A stretch of DNA of 64,000 bases from Chitinophagales bacterium (GCA_020628375.1 JAHDFD010000014.1:25439-89438); one strand, 5' to 3'. Shown: positions 1-9,267, counted from the stretch's first letter. The notes: generated from the sequence alone by a model not told the origin. Translations and numbers: made by a program.

Positions 1-331
1 ACGTTAAATTATAAATACAAGAAGTACCATTTATATTCATTTCATATTCAACATTAAATCCTATTCCTCCAATTGGGGCTTGTGAGGGATCGAAAACATT
101 TCCGATTAACGCTGTTGCCATTGCAGGGTCATTTGATGTAAATGTTCCTATTGGAAATCCATTTTGTATAAATTGTTCTAGATTCGTAATTCCCTCATTC
201 TCACAAAATGACCAACTTGTTGAATTTGTATAAAAATTGAATAAATCATTTTCATCTGGACATTGTGCTGCTAAGTTTAATGTTGCTATTAAACTTAACA
301 TTGTGCTCAATAATATTTTGGCTACTTTCAT
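1..331 (-). CDS. Secreted protein of unknown function, 3' end outside the window
   Basis: The minus strand is open from an ATG at 331 to the left edge of the window, giving 110 complete codons and no stop. The product starts with a short charged end and a hydrophobic stretch ending in an Ala-Ala-Gln-like cleavage site, a typical Sec signal peptide of Bacteroidota. The visible mature part is rich in Asn, Thr and Phe with a few cysteines, as in surface or adhesin-like proteins. No domain can be named from 110 residues. The gene diverges from the DUF4837 gene across a gap of about 400 bp. Confidence 0.6.
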   Translation of the reverse strand, partial: MKVAKILLSTMLSLIATLNLAAQCPDENDLFNFYTNSTSWSFCENEGITNLEQFIQNGFPIGTFTSNDPAMATALIGNVFDPSQAPIGGIGFNVEYEMNINGTSCIYNLT

Positions 332-728
332 CTCAATTTTTCTTATTCCAAACATTGTTCCTAATGTCCTTTTTTCCTTCTGCAAATTTAATTTTTAACT
401 TTTGAGTTTTAAGGACTTCTTATAAACAATATTTATACGAGTTCTTAACGTTTCTTAAGTAATATTATTTTTTTAGTTATGTTAAAGCCTTTTGTATTCT
501 AAAACGACCTTTTTGTTCTTGTTTTAATATTGTTTCGATATTCTTTTTAATGTTTAAGAAGATCTTTGATATAGACGTAGCAATGCTACCTCTGTACATT
601 GTAAAATAATTATATGAAAAAATTCTTTACCAAGTCTATTTCAATATGGAAACTTCAAAATACGTTTTGTCCGCTTTTGTATTGGCTTTACTTATTTCTC
701 CTTTAACTTCGTTCCTAAACTTTTTTAT
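332..728. other. AT-rich intergenic gap between divergent genes
   Basis: About 400 bp separate the start of the leftward secreted-protein gene from the DUF4837 lipoprotein gene. Short ATG-started frames of about 30 codons exist near 614 and 645, but they run into the downstream gene and look non-coding. No RNA gene or hairpin stood out. Promoters for both flanking genes presumably lie here. Confidence 0.4.
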
Positions 729-1796
729 ATGCGTTATTCAATAGTATTTTTCTTTTTTCTTATTCTTTTATCTTTTTCGGCTTGTAATTCTTCCGATAGT
801 TCAAAGCGTTCTACCAAGCAAAAAAGTCTTCCCGATTCTGCTGGACAAATCGACGAGGTTTTAGTTGTTATGGATGATAATGAATGGAAAGGAGAATTAG
901 GGAAAGTAATACGTGAAATCCTGGCTGAGGATTATCCTGGTTTGCCACAGATCGAGCCTCGATTCGATTTGGTTCATATTCCTTTTAAAGCTTTTAAGAA
1001 TCTTTTCAGAAGATCGAGTACTATTGTTTTTGTTTCCCCTAGTAATTGTGAAACCGATCTTTGTAATCACGTGAAAGAAGCATTTTCTCATTATTCAAAG
1101 CAAGGAAGCGATTTTCTTATTTCTTTTAAAGATGTTTATGCTCGTCCTCAAAAGGTAATTTATTTGAGTGCACCTGATGCAAGTGGTTTAGCAAGTAATA
1201 TATTAGTGAATAATGACCGTATATTAAAAGCTGTTTCTGAAGTTGAGAATAATAAAGCTTATCGTGCTGCTTATGCTTCCAGAACAAATGAAAGTTTTTC
1301 AGAAGTTGTAAAAAAATATTTCCACCTTGATTGTCCTATTCCAAAAAGTTACAGAAGAGTTGTTGATACTGATAGCTTAATTTGGTTCAGACAAGATATT
1401 GAAGGCGCTGTTAGCAACTTAGTGTTTCACGTGAAACAATTACCAAGTGGTTATAATGACGATTTTGACTTACCTTCTTTTGCGATGCAAGCTCGGAATG
1501 AATATGGTAAAGAATATGTATTAAGTGAAACCAAAGGCTCTTATATGGTTATTGATACTGTTTTTTCTCCTATACAAGAAAAACATAGTATTGACAATAA
1601 AGCTGTTTTAGAAAGTCGCGGCTTATGGTATTTGAGCAAGGATTATATGGGAGGTCCTTTTTTGAACTATGCCTATGTTGATGAAGCCAGACAAAAAGTA
1701 ATTCTAATGGATGCTTGGGTTTACGCGCCTCAGTTTAAAAAGCGTCCTCAGATAAGACGCTTAGAAGAAATTATGAATCGCGTTAAGTTTCTATAA
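729..1796 (+). CDS. DUF4837 family lipoprotein
   Basis: A 355-residue protein that begins with a signal peptide and lipobox (Ser-Phe-Ser-Ala-Cys, lipidated Cys at about residue 19), so it is probably anchored in a membrane of the envelope. The region after about residue 40 (DEVLVVMDDNEWKG, then a Leu-Pro-Gln-x-Glu-Pro-x-Phe segment) matches my recollection of DUF4837, a Bacteroidota-specific family of this length and unknown function. The gene carries a perfect parS palindrome within its codons at 1423-1438. It converges on dnaN and shares a bidirectional terminator with it. Confidence 0.8.
   Translation: MRYSIVFFFFLILLSFSACNSSDSSKRSTKQKSLPDSAGQIDEVLVVMDDNEWKGELGKVIREILAEDYPGLPQIEPRFDLVHIPFKAFKNLFRRSSTIVFVSPSNCETDLCNHVKEAFSHYSKQGSDFLISFKDVYARPQKVIYLSAPDASGLASNILVNNDRILKAVSEVENNKAYRAAYASRTNESFSEVVKKYFHLDCPIPKSYRRVVDTDSLIWFRQDIEGAVSNLVFHVKQLPSGYNDDFDLPSFAMQARNEYGKEYVLSETKGSYMVIDTVFSPIQEKHSIDNKAVLESRGLWYLSKDYMGGPFLNYAYVDEARQKVILMDAWVYAPQFKKRPQIRRLEEIMNRVKFL
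1423..1438. promoter_or_regulatory. parS chromosome-partition site 1
   Basis: The 16-bp palindrome TGTTTCACGTGAAACA is a perfect match to the bacterial parS consensus bound by ParB. It lies inside the DUF4837 gene, where it encodes a Val-Phe-His-Val-Lys-Gln stretch. Two identical copies follow at 3909 and 4715. parA and parB are not in the window. Confidence 0.9.
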
Positions 1797-1800
1797 TAAA

Positions 1801-1840
1801 AAAGGGCTGTACTTGAAATTAAGTACAGCCCTTTTTTATT
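1801..1840. terminator. Bidirectional rho-independent terminator
   Basis: A 14-bp perfect stem (1801-1814 pairing with 1821-1834) with a 6-nt loop has an A-tract on the left and a T-tract on the right. It sits between the convergent DUF4837 gene and dnaN and can stop transcription from both sides. Confidence 0.9.
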
Positions 1841-1853
1841 TCAGATTTAGTTT

Positions 1854-2975
1854 TTAAACATTAATCATAATTGGCATAATTAACATTAGTAACTCTTCCC
1901 CTTCATTGTTTTCACTTGGAACAATTATTCCTGCTCTGTTAGGCGTTGAAAGCAATAAGGTGATATCTTCAGTTTCTACTACATTTAAAACATCGATCAT
2001 AAACTTAGCACTGAATGCAATTCTGATTTCCCCTCCTTCGTAATTACAATCTAATGTTTCTTCTGCTTCATTTGAATAATCAACATCTTGTGCTTTTATA
2101 TTCAGCTTATTTTGTTGCAAATCTAAGATTACCTGATAGGTGCTTTTGTCTGAATAAATAGCTAAACGCTTAAGTGCATTTTGCAGGTCGTTTCTGTTCA
2201 CAGTTAAAACATTTGGATTTTCCTTTGGAATAACTGCATTATAATCGGGATACCTTGCATCTATTAAACGGCAAGTCATTACCATATCAGAAAACTCAAA
2301 TTTCACATTATTTTCATTAATGCTCATTTTGATCAAGCCATTACCTTCAGCAGCTAATGCTGTTTTCAATAATGACAAGGCTTTCTTTGGAAGAATAATA
2401 CCCTGGTATGAACTTCCTGTAGGTTCAAAACATTTGAACTTAACAAGCTTGTGTGCATCTGTTGCTACAAAGGTTAAGCTGTCTTCTTCAATCTGTAAGA
2501 AAACACCTGTCATTGCAGGTCTTAATTCATCGTTGCTAACTGCAAACAATGTTTTATTGATTGCTGTCTGTAATATGCTCTGATCAAATTCTATTACTTT
2601 ATCTGCATTTACATTTGGCATTGACGGATATTCATCTGCTTGCTCACCAGCTAACTGATATACTCCATTTGCTGAATATAACTTCACTCCATTGTTTTCA
2701 TCGATATCAATAGTAATTGGTTGATCTGGAAGCGCTTTTAATGTTTCCATTATAATTTTAGCGGGTATAGCAATAACTCCCTCCCCTTCTACATTTTGAA
2801 CGGGAATTGATATTTTCACGAAGGTATCATAATCACTTGCTGTTACCATGATACTATCATTCTTTATTTCAAATAAAAAATCTTCTAAAATTGGAATTAC
2901 AGCACTTGTTGAAATTGCTCCGCCAATTTTGCTAAGTTCTTTTTGCAAGTCTTTTACAGCTATGGTAAACTTCAT
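1854..2975 (-). CDS. dnaN: DNA polymerase III sliding clamp (beta subunit)
   Basis: A 373-residue protein of normal length for the beta clamp. Two clamps form the ring that tethers the replicative polymerase to DNA. The N-terminus (MKFTIAVKDLQKELSKI), the ATDAHKL and DARYPDYN motifs and the C-terminal Leu-Ile-Met-Pro-Ile-Met stretch are typical of DnaN, and three clamp-fold domains fit along the sequence. A TAnnTTTG promoter box lies about 50 bp upstream. As is usual in Bacteroidota, dnaA is not adjacent, but the gene is about 5-7 kb from the putative oriC and next to parS sites. It points away from the origin, so it would be on the leading strand. Confidence 0.97.
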   Translation of the reverse strand: MKFTIAVKDLQKELSKIGGAISTSAVIPILEDFLFEIKNDSIMVTASDYDTFVKISIPVQNVEGEGVIAIPAKIIMETLKALPDQPITIDIDENNGVKLYSANGVYQLAGEQADEYPSMPNVNADKVIEFDQSILQTAINKTLFAVSNDELRPAMTGVFLQIEEDSLTFVATDAHKLVKFKCFEPTGSSYQGIILPKKALSLLKTALAAEGNGLIKMSINENNVKFEFSDMVMTCRLIDARYPDYNAVIPKENPNVLTVNRNDLQNALKRLAIYSDKSTYQVILDLQQNKLNIKAQDVDYSNEAEETLDCNYEGGEIRIAFSAKFMIDVLNVVETEDITLLLSTPNRAGIIVPSENNEGEELLMLIMPIMINV

Positions 2976-3024
2976 TAATACTATTTTTATTTTTTGGATT
3001 TAAGTGGTTCTTTCTTCTAAAGTA

Positions 3025-3032
3025 CAAAGATA
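3025..3032 (-). promoter_or_regulatory. Putative -7 promoter box of dnaN
   Basis: Read on the minus strand this is TATCTTTG, a full match to the Bacteroidota -7 box TAnnTTTG. TTG trinucleotides lie 16 and 21 bp upstream and could act as the -33 element. It is about 50 bp before the dnaN start codon. Confidence 0.55.
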
Positions 3033-3074
3033 CTTTATCCTATTCCTACAATACAATTCTTATACCGTTTCTTC

Positions 3075-4703
3075 TTACCATTCTAAATTTACTGATGTAT
3101 CCCAATTAGATTTAATTTCAATCCCTTTAAACAGATATGTTTTTTCAGGTTGTTTTTTTGCAAACCAATTACCCTTATCCCACTTACCGTTTTCGTTTGT
3201 GTCGTCTATTAATATCAAACTATACTTTTCCGCTTTTAAGTTTTCAAACTTTAAATTACCGGTTAGTTTATTTTTTTCTATTAGTTTGTTACTTTTTTCA
3301 ATTCTAAATTCATAAACAAAACTTCCTTCATTTACGATACTATCACCAACAATAATCAATGCACTACCGTATTTTTCTGGTCCTTGTACTTGTACTTCCT
3401 GAACAATTGTATCTATCGATTTAGTATTATTAATACCAATTAGTCCTTCATCGTAGATAGAAACCTTATACAATTCGCCTCCATTCCATAGTCCATCAAA
3501 TTTCATTTTGCCATTTTCTATATTGAACATTCTTTCTTTTTCAATATAATTACTATCAATTAACTGTTCGAACCTTATTCTATCTTCACTTATTTCCTTA
3601 ATAGGTATTAGCATTTCTAATTGATAACTTTCGAAAAATGGTAAAGATATTTTTTCTTGAAAATTTTCTTTTGGGAGTATATTTTGCTCATACAAGCTTG
3701 TATCTTTCTTTATCCATATTGTATCAATTACTGAACTAATATTGTTTTCTACATTAAGTAATTCTATTTCAATAGAATCTTTTATCTGATGATAAATAAC
3801 TAACGAGTCAATATCTTTCAATTCACTCATCCACAACTTATCGCCTTCGTTCTTTTGTAGTATATTATAATCTAGCGCTTCAATAAAATTATTAAATCTC
3901 ACTTTATATGTTTCACGTGAAACATATTCCTCAGAAGCCACTTCTTGATTTTTTTCTTTGTTTTCAAATAGGTATAACTTCAGATTCTCGATCTGACTTG
4001 AGTCTGTTACATTTATTGTTTCTGAATAAAAAGCTAAAGCTTCATTAGCTTCATAATATTCATCTTTATTTTCATCCTTAAAAGCTATCATTAAATAATC
4101 ATTTGGTGCTACAGAAGAAAACAAGAACCTTCCGGTTGTTTCATTTACATTACTTACGTATAAAGGTTTCTTTTTAAATATGAGCGAATCTGTATCGATT
4201 TCATCTTCTATTGCATATAAGCCCGCAATTATTTCTTTTGGCAATTTATGATCAAAAGCATTTCGCACCAATCCTTTTACATAAGCCGTATCCAATTTTT
4301 CTTTAGCTGTAAATGCTAAACGCAAATTATTTGCAGCATTATTTTCGGTATAATCTTTAATAGCATCTCCAAAATCAATTGAATACGTTAAGTCTTTATT
4401 AAGACTTTCAGGAAGTTCGACAATTAGTTTTTTACCTCTGACTTTATATTCTGGAGCAATATCTGTTCTTGGTGAAAACTTTATTTTAGTTGGATCTGAT
4501 AACTGTATAAATTCATCGAACTCTAAAATAATTTTATCATCATTGAAGTTTGTTGCTGGAAAATTTCTTGAATAGCTCGAAACCTTTGGCGCGATTTCAT
4601 CTTCTTCCCCACCAGTTGGGCTTACAATTTTCGCGCAGGCACTTGCTAATAAAGCAGCTATAAGGGCAGTAAGAATTACTTTAAGGTTCAGTTTAAAGAT
4701 CAT
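3075..4703 (-). CDS. Ig-like (Big_5/SbsA-type) domain lipoprotein
   Basis: A 542-residue protein with a signal peptide and lipobox (Leu-Ala-Ser-Ala-Cys, Cys at about residue 23) followed by SPTGGEEDEIAPKV. That is the characteristic start of a family of Bacteroidota lipoproteins carrying an N-terminal Big_5 Ig-like domain (residues about 35-135). The rest contains beta-rich repeats with a Asp-x-Asn-x-Asn-Gly-type calcium-binding-like motif near the C-terminus (DDTNENGKWDKG). Probable role: an envelope-anchored structural or binding protein. Function is unknown. A second parS site lies within the gene at 3909, and a third lies just upstream of its start. Confidence 0.75.
   Translation of the reverse strand: MIFKLNLKVILTALIAALLASACAKIVSPTGGEEDEIAPKVSSYSRNFPATNFNDDKIILEFDEFIQLSDPTKIKFSPRTDIAPEYKVRGKKLIVELPESLNKDLTYSIDFGDAIKDYTENNAANNLRLAFTAKEKLDTAYVKGLVRNAFDHKLPKEIIAGLYAIEDEIDTDSLIFKKKPLYVSNVNETTGRFLFSSVAPNDYLMIAFKDENKDEYYEANEALAFYSETINVTDSSQIENLKLYLFENKEKNQEVASEEYVSRETYKVRFNNFIEALDYNILQKNEGDKLWMSELKDIDSLVIYHQIKDSIEIELLNVENNISSVIDTIWIKKDTSLYEQNILPKENFQEKISLPFFESYQLEMLIPIKEISEDRIRFEQLIDSNYIEKERMFNIENGKMKFDGLWNGGELYKVSIYDEGLIGINNTKSIDTIVQEVQVQGPEKYGSALIIVGDSIVNEGSFVYEFRIEKSNKLIEKNKLTGNLKFENLKAEKYSLILIDDTNENGKWDKGNWFAKKQPEKTYLFKGIEIKSNWDTSVNLEW
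3909..3924. promoter_or_regulatory. parS chromosome-partition site 2
   Basis: A perfect TGTTTCACGTGAAACA palindrome inside the Ig-like lipoprotein gene, in a different codon phase from site 1 (here it encodes Val-Ser-Arg-Glu-Thr). Keeping the same 16 bp in two unrelated reading frames points to selection on the DNA site rather than on protein. Confidence 0.9.
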
Positions 4704-4714
4704 TTATTAATTAG

Positions 4715-4730
4715 TGTTTCACGTGAAACA
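4715..4730. promoter_or_regulatory. parS chromosome-partition site 3
   Basis: The third perfect TGTTTCACGTGAAACA palindrome is intergenic. It ends one base before the stop codon of the GNAT gene and lies about 12 bp upstream of the Ig-like lipoprotein start, 806 bp from site 2. Confidence 0.92.
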
Positions 4731-5285
4731 TTATTGTAAATCAGCCCAGTCCTTTCTTTTTATTCGATAGACGAGCATCGGATTCAATCCGGTATCAACA
4801 GCAATGTCGGGATGGTCAAAAGTACCAATTTTTTTCATTCCAATCTTAATCATCACCCTTTCAGAAGGAACATTATTATGTGTAGTATAAGCAACTATCT
4901 CATTCAAACCCAAATTTGTAAAACCAAATTCGAGACATCTATTAGCTGCTTCTGTGGCTAAACCTTTATTCCATTGACTATCTACTAAACGCCAACCTAT
5001 TTCGACAGAAGGAGTGAAAAATGCATCAACAGCAATATTGACCAATCCTGTGAATCCCAAAAACTCACCTGTTTCCAAAAGCTCTATCGCATAGAAAACA
5101 AACCCCTGTTCATCATAAACATCAATTAATCGATTAAGAAACTTTTGTGTTTGCTCATGATCTAAGGTTTTGGGAAAATACTTCATAACCTTTTCAGAAG
5201 AACATAATTTGAACAAGCTGTCAAAATCATCTAAACACCATTTACGAAAACCAATCCTTTCAGATGTAAATAAATATTTATTCAT
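4731..5285 (-). CDS. GNAT family N-acetyltransferase (RimJ/RimL type)
   Basis: A 184-residue single-domain protein of the Acetyltransf_3 type. It opens with a RIGFRKWCLDD strand, has the central EIGWRLVDSQWNKGLATEA segment that corresponds to the acetyl-CoA-binding motif A, and the late ERVMIKIGMKKIG segment typical of RimJ/RimL-like enzymes. These use acetyl-CoA to modify an amino group of a protein or small molecule. The substrate cannot be predicted. It follows mnmG on the same strand with a 39-bp gap, and its stop codon abuts parS site 3. Confidence 0.85.
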   Translation of the reverse strand: MNKYLFTSERIGFRKWCLDDFDSLFKLCSSEKVMKYFPKTLDHEQTQKFLNRLIDVYDEQGFVFYAIELLETGEFLGFTGLVNIAVDAFFTPSVEIGWRLVDSQWNKGLATEAANRCLEFGFTNLGLNEIVAYTTHNNVPSERVMIKIGMKKIGTFDHPDIAVDTGLNPMLVYRIKRKDWADLQ

Positions 5286-5324
5286 AAGTAGAAGCCTATA
5301 AAATTCATTATATAAGACAAATTA

Positions 5325-7184
5325 TTATCTACCAAGATGAACCATCAAAATAGAAATATCTGAAGGAGAAACGCCACTAATTCGACTTGCTTGCCCCAAA
5401 GTAGATGGTTTAACCTTTGTTAGCTTTTCACGTGCTTCAGAAGACAAAGAAGTAATACTGTTATAATCAAAAGTCTCATACAGCTTAATGTCTTCCAAAC
5501 GATTCATTTTATCAGCAGTCTCTTTTTCTTTTTCGATATACCCTGCATACTTTAAAAGTATTTCAGCTTGTTGAACAACCTCATCTTCTAATACACTACA
5601 GTAATCATTAATAGCCGGCTCAGTCATTAAATCACTTAAAGATAATTGCGGTCGGGTAATAACAGTAACCGCCTTAACCTTTTGCTTCAATAAAGCAGTT
5701 CCCCTTTCTCCAAGAACAGGATTCATCACGTCGGGATTGAGGCTCTGTTTTTTCAAAAACCGAATAAGCTCATTTGTCCCCTCTTCTTTCTTAAGCATTT
5801 TTTGATATCGATCTTCTGAAACAGTACCAAGCTCATATCCTTTTTTAGTTAATCTTAAATCGGCATTATCCTGACGTAAAAGTATCCTGAACTCAGCACG
5901 CGAGGTGAACATCCGGTAAGGTTCGTTAGTCCCCTTATTTATTAGATCATCGATCAAAACACCGATATATGCCTCATCTCGCTTCAAAACAAAAGGTGCT
6001 TTTTCATTGATCTTATTATGAGCATTTATACCAGCCATCATGCCCTGACAAGCAGCTTCTTCATAACCTGTGGTACCATTAATCTGACCTGCAAAAAATA
6101 GATTTTCAACCAAATGGGTTTCTAAGCTGATCTTTAATTGAGTAGGTGGGAAATAATCATATTCGATAGCATAACCTGGTCGGAACATTTTACAGTTTTC
6201 AAATCCAGGAACCATCTGTATCGCCTTCATCTGAACATCTTCAGGAAGGGAAGAAGAAAAACCATTTACATAGATCTCGACAGTATCCCAACCTTCTGGC
6301 TCAACAAATAACTGATGTCTTTCTCTATCGGCAAAACGATTGATCTTGTCTTCAATAGAAGGACAATAACGAGGCCCTAAACCTCTGATACGACCATTGA
6401 ACATAGGAGATTTTTCAAAGCCAGTTTTTAATATTTCATGAACCTTGGGGTTGGTAAAAGTGATATGACAGGGTCTTTGCTTTACAGGAAACTCCTTACT
6501 CAAATAAGAAAATCCAGTTATATCTTCATCTCCATGCTGAACCTCCATTGCATTATAATTCAAAGACCTCCCATCAATCCTGGGTGGAGTTCCTGTTTTC
6601 ATTCTCCCAGCCTCAAACCCCAATTCAATTAATTGAGCCGTAATGCCAACTGCAGCACGCTCCCCCATTCTACCACCACCGAACTGTTTTTCACCAATAT
6701 GAATAAGACCATTTAAAAAAGTACCATTTGTTAAAACAACTGCCTTTGATCTAATTTCAATTCCTATCTGAGTCTTAACTCCTTTAACTACACCATCTTC
6801 AACTAATAAACCCATTACCATTTCCTGCCAAAAGTCAATATTAGGTGTTTGCTCAAGCATCATACGCCATTCATTTGCAAATACCATTCTATCATTTTGA
6901 GTTCGCGGACTCCACATAGCAGGACCTTTAGACATATTCAACATTCTGAATTGAATCATAGACTTGTCACTTACAATTCCTGAATATCCACCTAAAGCAT
7001 CTATCTCACGAACTATCTGCCCTTTTGCAACCCCACCCATTGCTGGATTACAACTCATTTGACCAATAGTTTGCATATTCATAGTTACAAGCAAAACCTT
7101 AGAACCCATATTTGCAGCGCTGACTGCGGCCTCGCAACCAGCATGACCAGCACCAACAACAATCACATCATATTCCTGAAACAT
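5325..7184 (-). CDS. mnmG: tRNA uridine-5-carboxymethylaminomethyl modification enzyme MnmG
   Basis: A 619-residue FAD protein of normal length for MnmG (GidA), which with MnmE modifies the wobble uridine of certain tRNAs. The FAD-binding [12 protein letters not shown] loop is at residues about 10-21, followed by [27 protein letters not shown] and the [13 protein letters not shown] motif, all hallmarks of the family. The C-terminal helical domain ends with [17 protein letters not shown]. In many bacteria mnmG sits near the chromosome origin, which agrees with the nearby parS sites and putative oriC. MnmE is not in the window. Confidence 0.97.
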   Translation of the reverse strand: MFQEYDVIVVGAGHAGCEAAVSAANMGSKVLLVTMNMQTIGQMSCNPAMGGVAKGQIVREIDALGGYSGIVSDKSMIQFRMLNMSKGPAMWSPRTQNDRMVFANEWRMMLEQTPNIDFWQEMVMGLLVEDGVVKGVKTQIGIEIRSKAVVLTNGTFLNGLIHIGEKQFGGGRMGERAAVGITAQLIELGFEAGRMKTGTPPRIDGRSLNYNAMEVQHGDEDITGFSYLSKEFPVKQRPCHITFTNPKVHEILKTGFEKSPMFNGRIRGLGPRYCPSIEDKINRFADRERHQLFVEPEGWDTVEIYVNGFSSSLPEDVQMKAIQMVPGFENCKMFRPGYAIEYDYFPPTQLKISLETHLVENLFFAGQINGTTGYEEAACQGMMAGINAHNKINEKAPFVLKRDEAYIGVLIDDLINKGTNEPYRMFTSRAEFRILLRQDNADLRLTKKGYELGTVSEDRYQKMLKKEEGTNELIRFLKKQSLNPDVMNPVLGERGTALLKQKVKAVTVITRPQLSLSDLMTEPAINDYCSVLEDEVVQQAEILLKYAGYIEKEKETADKMNRLEDIKLYETFDYNSITSLSSEAREKLTKVKPSTLGQASRISGVSPSDISILMVHLGR

Positions 7185-7200
7185 AGCGTAAAAATTTATG

Positions 7201-7208
7201 CAAAAATA
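7201..7208 (-). promoter_or_regulatory. Putative -7 promoter box of mnmG
   Basis: On the minus strand this reads TATTTTTG, matching TAnnTTTG, 17 bp before the mnmG start. No clear -33 TTTG was found at the expected distance, so the call rests on the -7 box and its position. Confidence 0.4.
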
Positions 7209-7747
7209 AGCCCATTTTTTATGAGAAAAATACTTGTTTTTTAGGGTAAAAAATCACTAATTTTAAAGGGAAAACACAGTATTCAGACCAATAAAACTAA
7301 CTAAAATGACCTTACAAAGAAGTAATAATGATCAAATATAGAAAATTAGAGCTGCCCATTAATAAAGATTAAAACTCTAAAACCAGGTAGAAAAAAGTAA
7401 GTTTTAAGTTAAGAACATGCTTTAATTTATATTAACTGAAACCAATATTTTATGAACCTGATTTTGAAAAATCGTATTTATTTAGATCGATAAAAGCATG
7501 TAATTTTTCTTATTCAGAACCACAAACTATTGATTTTTAAATTAAAATAATTTTTAAACATACTCTACAAACTACTTCACTTTTGAAATAGAAATAAAGT
7601 AAAAATAAAAAAGAGCGAATTTCGATATAAAAAATGCTAGCTAAAAGAAAACTTACTTTAAATCTGCTCAAGAAGTATTGAATTAAACTCAAAGCAAAGC
7701 CCCATTAATTACAATAGAAATAAGATAAAAATATAAAGTCAATTTCA
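7209..7747. other. AT-rich gap between divergent mnmG and nadD
   Basis: About 540 bp of very AT-rich sequence with many A-runs. I see no open frame with coding character, no RNA gene and no perfect DnaA box. It flanks the origin-proximal genes and may belong to the wider origin region. Confidence 0.35.
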
Positions 7748-8341
7748 ATGAAAAAAAATATAGGAATATTTTCAGGATCATTCAACCCAATTCATATAGG
7801 ACACTTAATAGTTGCAGAACAAATAGTTGACTTAACCGAAATTGATGAAATTTGGTTTATGGTAACTCCACAAAATCCATTCAAAATAAACAAATCTCTA
7901 TTAAATGAAAAAACTAGATTAAAACTAGTGGAAATTGCGATAGCTGATAATACGAAATTCAGAGCAAGTGATTTTGAATTTGAATTAGAAAGACCCAACT
8001 ACACTTACAAAACACTAAATCTTCTGAATAAAAGATATGAAGATCAATATGAATTCAATTTAATTATCGGCTGGGACAATTATGTCAATTTTGATAAATG
8101 GAAAAATTACAAAGAAATCATATCTAATTATAACATATATGTTTATAAAAGAAAAGTAAAAAAAACGAATACTAATTTAATTGAGAGTAAAAACATTAAA
8201 ATATTAGATTCACCTGAAATTGAAGTCTCAAGTACAACAATCAGAGATAAAATTGACAAAAGTCAATCAATTAAGTATTTAGTCCGCCGAGAAGTAGAAG
8301 AATTTATTAAAATAAATGACTTATACAAAAAAACAATTTAA
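7748..8341 (+). CDS. nadD: Nicotinate-nucleotide adenylyltransferase
   Basis: A 197-residue nucleotidyltransferase of normal NadD length. It transfers AMP from ATP to nicotinate mononucleotide in NAD synthesis. The N-terminal GSFNPIHIGH motif (residues about 10-19) is the nucleotide-binding H-x-G-H signature, and the EVSSTTIRDKI segment near residue 160 is the second ATP-binding signature. The middle segment FNLIIGWDNYVNFDKWK corresponds to the usual Gly-x-Asp region. It is the last gene before the putative oriC and is transcribed towards it. Confidence 0.92.
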   Translation: MKKNIGIFSGSFNPIHIGHLIVAEQIVDLTEIDEIWFMVTPQNPFKINKSLLNEKTRLKLVEIAIADNTKFRASDFEFELERPNYTYKTLNLLNKRYEDQYEFNLIIGWDNYVNFDKWKNYKEIISNYNIYVYKRKVKKTNTNLIESKNIKILDSPEIEVSSTTIRDKIDKSQSIKYLVRREVEEFIKINDLYKKTI

Positions 8342-8393
8342 TTAATTACATATCTATAAACAACTACTAATCAATTATTTAAAACCAACAGCT

Positions 8394-8412
8394 TTATCCA
8401 CAGTTATCCACA
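8394..8412 (+). promoter_or_regulatory. Tandem perfect DnaA boxes
   Basis: Two copies of TTATCCACA in the same orientation are separated by one base (8394-8402 and 8404-8412). This is the strict consensus for high-affinity DnaA binding. The 10-bp phasing puts both on the same face of the helix. Confidence 0.88.
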
Positions 8413-8707
8413 AAACGATATAATATACACAATTTATAAGCCATGAGAATTGAATAAAAAAGATTGGTGAGGATAAGCATGCAGTTATTCTTGATTTATA
8501 CACAGGCAATACACACAAAAAACACCAGCAAAGTCCAAAAGAAATAAACAAGGAGTAAAAAGAACTAAAAATGTCTAAAAGTGGATAAAGTAGTCAAAAT
8601 AGGCACAAAAGCACGGTTTAGGCAAACCTAAACACACATATCCACAAACTAACATAGTTATCAACATTAAAGAATTAGATTAAGTAATTACTGAACTAAC
8701 CTAAATA

Positions 8708-8811
8708 CAACTATACCAATAGATGATTTGACAAATGAGCCAGCTATACCGTAATATAGCTACAAAACTACACAGCTATACCTAAATCAAAATTCAGTAT
8801 AGTTAACTATA
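8708..8811. repeat. Short iterons spaced about 32 bp within the putative oriC
   Basis: CAACTATACC at 8708 is followed by CAGCTATACC at 8741 and 8773, and by a fourth degenerate copy at about 8804. Starts are 33, 32 and 31 bp apart, about three helical turns. The last copy is part of a perfect 14-bp palindrome at 8798-8811 (TATAGTTAACTATA). An inverted copy (TATAGCT, 8755) pairs with AGCTATA at 8742. Spacing on one helical face suggests a protein-binding array. Confidence 0.65.
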
Positions 8812-9000
8812 TTAGCCTTTTTTGTATTGTTAATAGCTGGTGGAAAACGTGGAAAACTGTCAAAATCAAAATAATTCTAACAAAAAACACCTTTTAAAAA
8901 AATATAGCGCTAAAAATGTTGAAAGTTATGGGGAAAAGTGGAGAAAATCGAAAAACCAAACAAAAGCAAAAATACTTATTCCACATTTCAACAAGACTAA

Positions 9001-9267
9001 TGATGATAACTAGTTTCTTTTTTATAAATAATAATATATTAATAAGTCATTGTTAATGTTTGAAATTCCAGAAAATAAAATATCTTATAGAAAGAACCAG
9101 AGAAATCATTCAGAAAAATGTTAAAATGAAAAATCATGAAATAAAATCTTAGAAAGATCCGAAAAATGATTTTGACTTTTGAATGGTAGAAAATAATTGT
9201 GCCAAATTCTAAATCCAAGAATTTATAAATCAATATTTAATAACTGCATTATTGATAAAGCGTGTGC
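9001..9267. other. AT-rich gap right of the putative oriC
   Basis: About 270 bp of low-complexity AT-rich sequence between the putative unwinding region and the 32-bp repeat array. The one long open frame here, on the minus strand, has a biased composition and no family resemblance, so it was not called. Confidence 0.3.

Larger units (their letters stand above)
8342..9000. other. Putative chromosomal replication origin (oriC)
   Basis: An AT-rich, gene-free stretch that holds two perfect DnaA boxes side by side (8394-8402 and 8404-8412) and a TTATACACA box at 8496. One-mismatch boxes lie at 8468 and 8580 (minus strand), 8638 and 8658. Short repeats about 32 bp apart follow at 8708-8811, and then a very AT-rich run to about 9000 that could be the unwinding element, with two tandem GTGGAAAAC words at 8840-8857. 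dnaN, mnmG and three parS sites lie within 7 kb. The call is inferred from these signals; GC skew was not computed. Confidence 0.75.

Noticed and set aside
5325..7184. Reverse-strand frames over mnmG, metH, polA, permeases and similar long genes
   Set aside because: Shadow frames with biased composition; the main-strand genes carry full family motifs.
9039..9233. A 64-codon AT-rich minus-strand frame near the putative oriC
   Set aside because: Phe/Ile/Tyr-rich low-complexity translation with no motif, in a non-coding AT-rich stretch.
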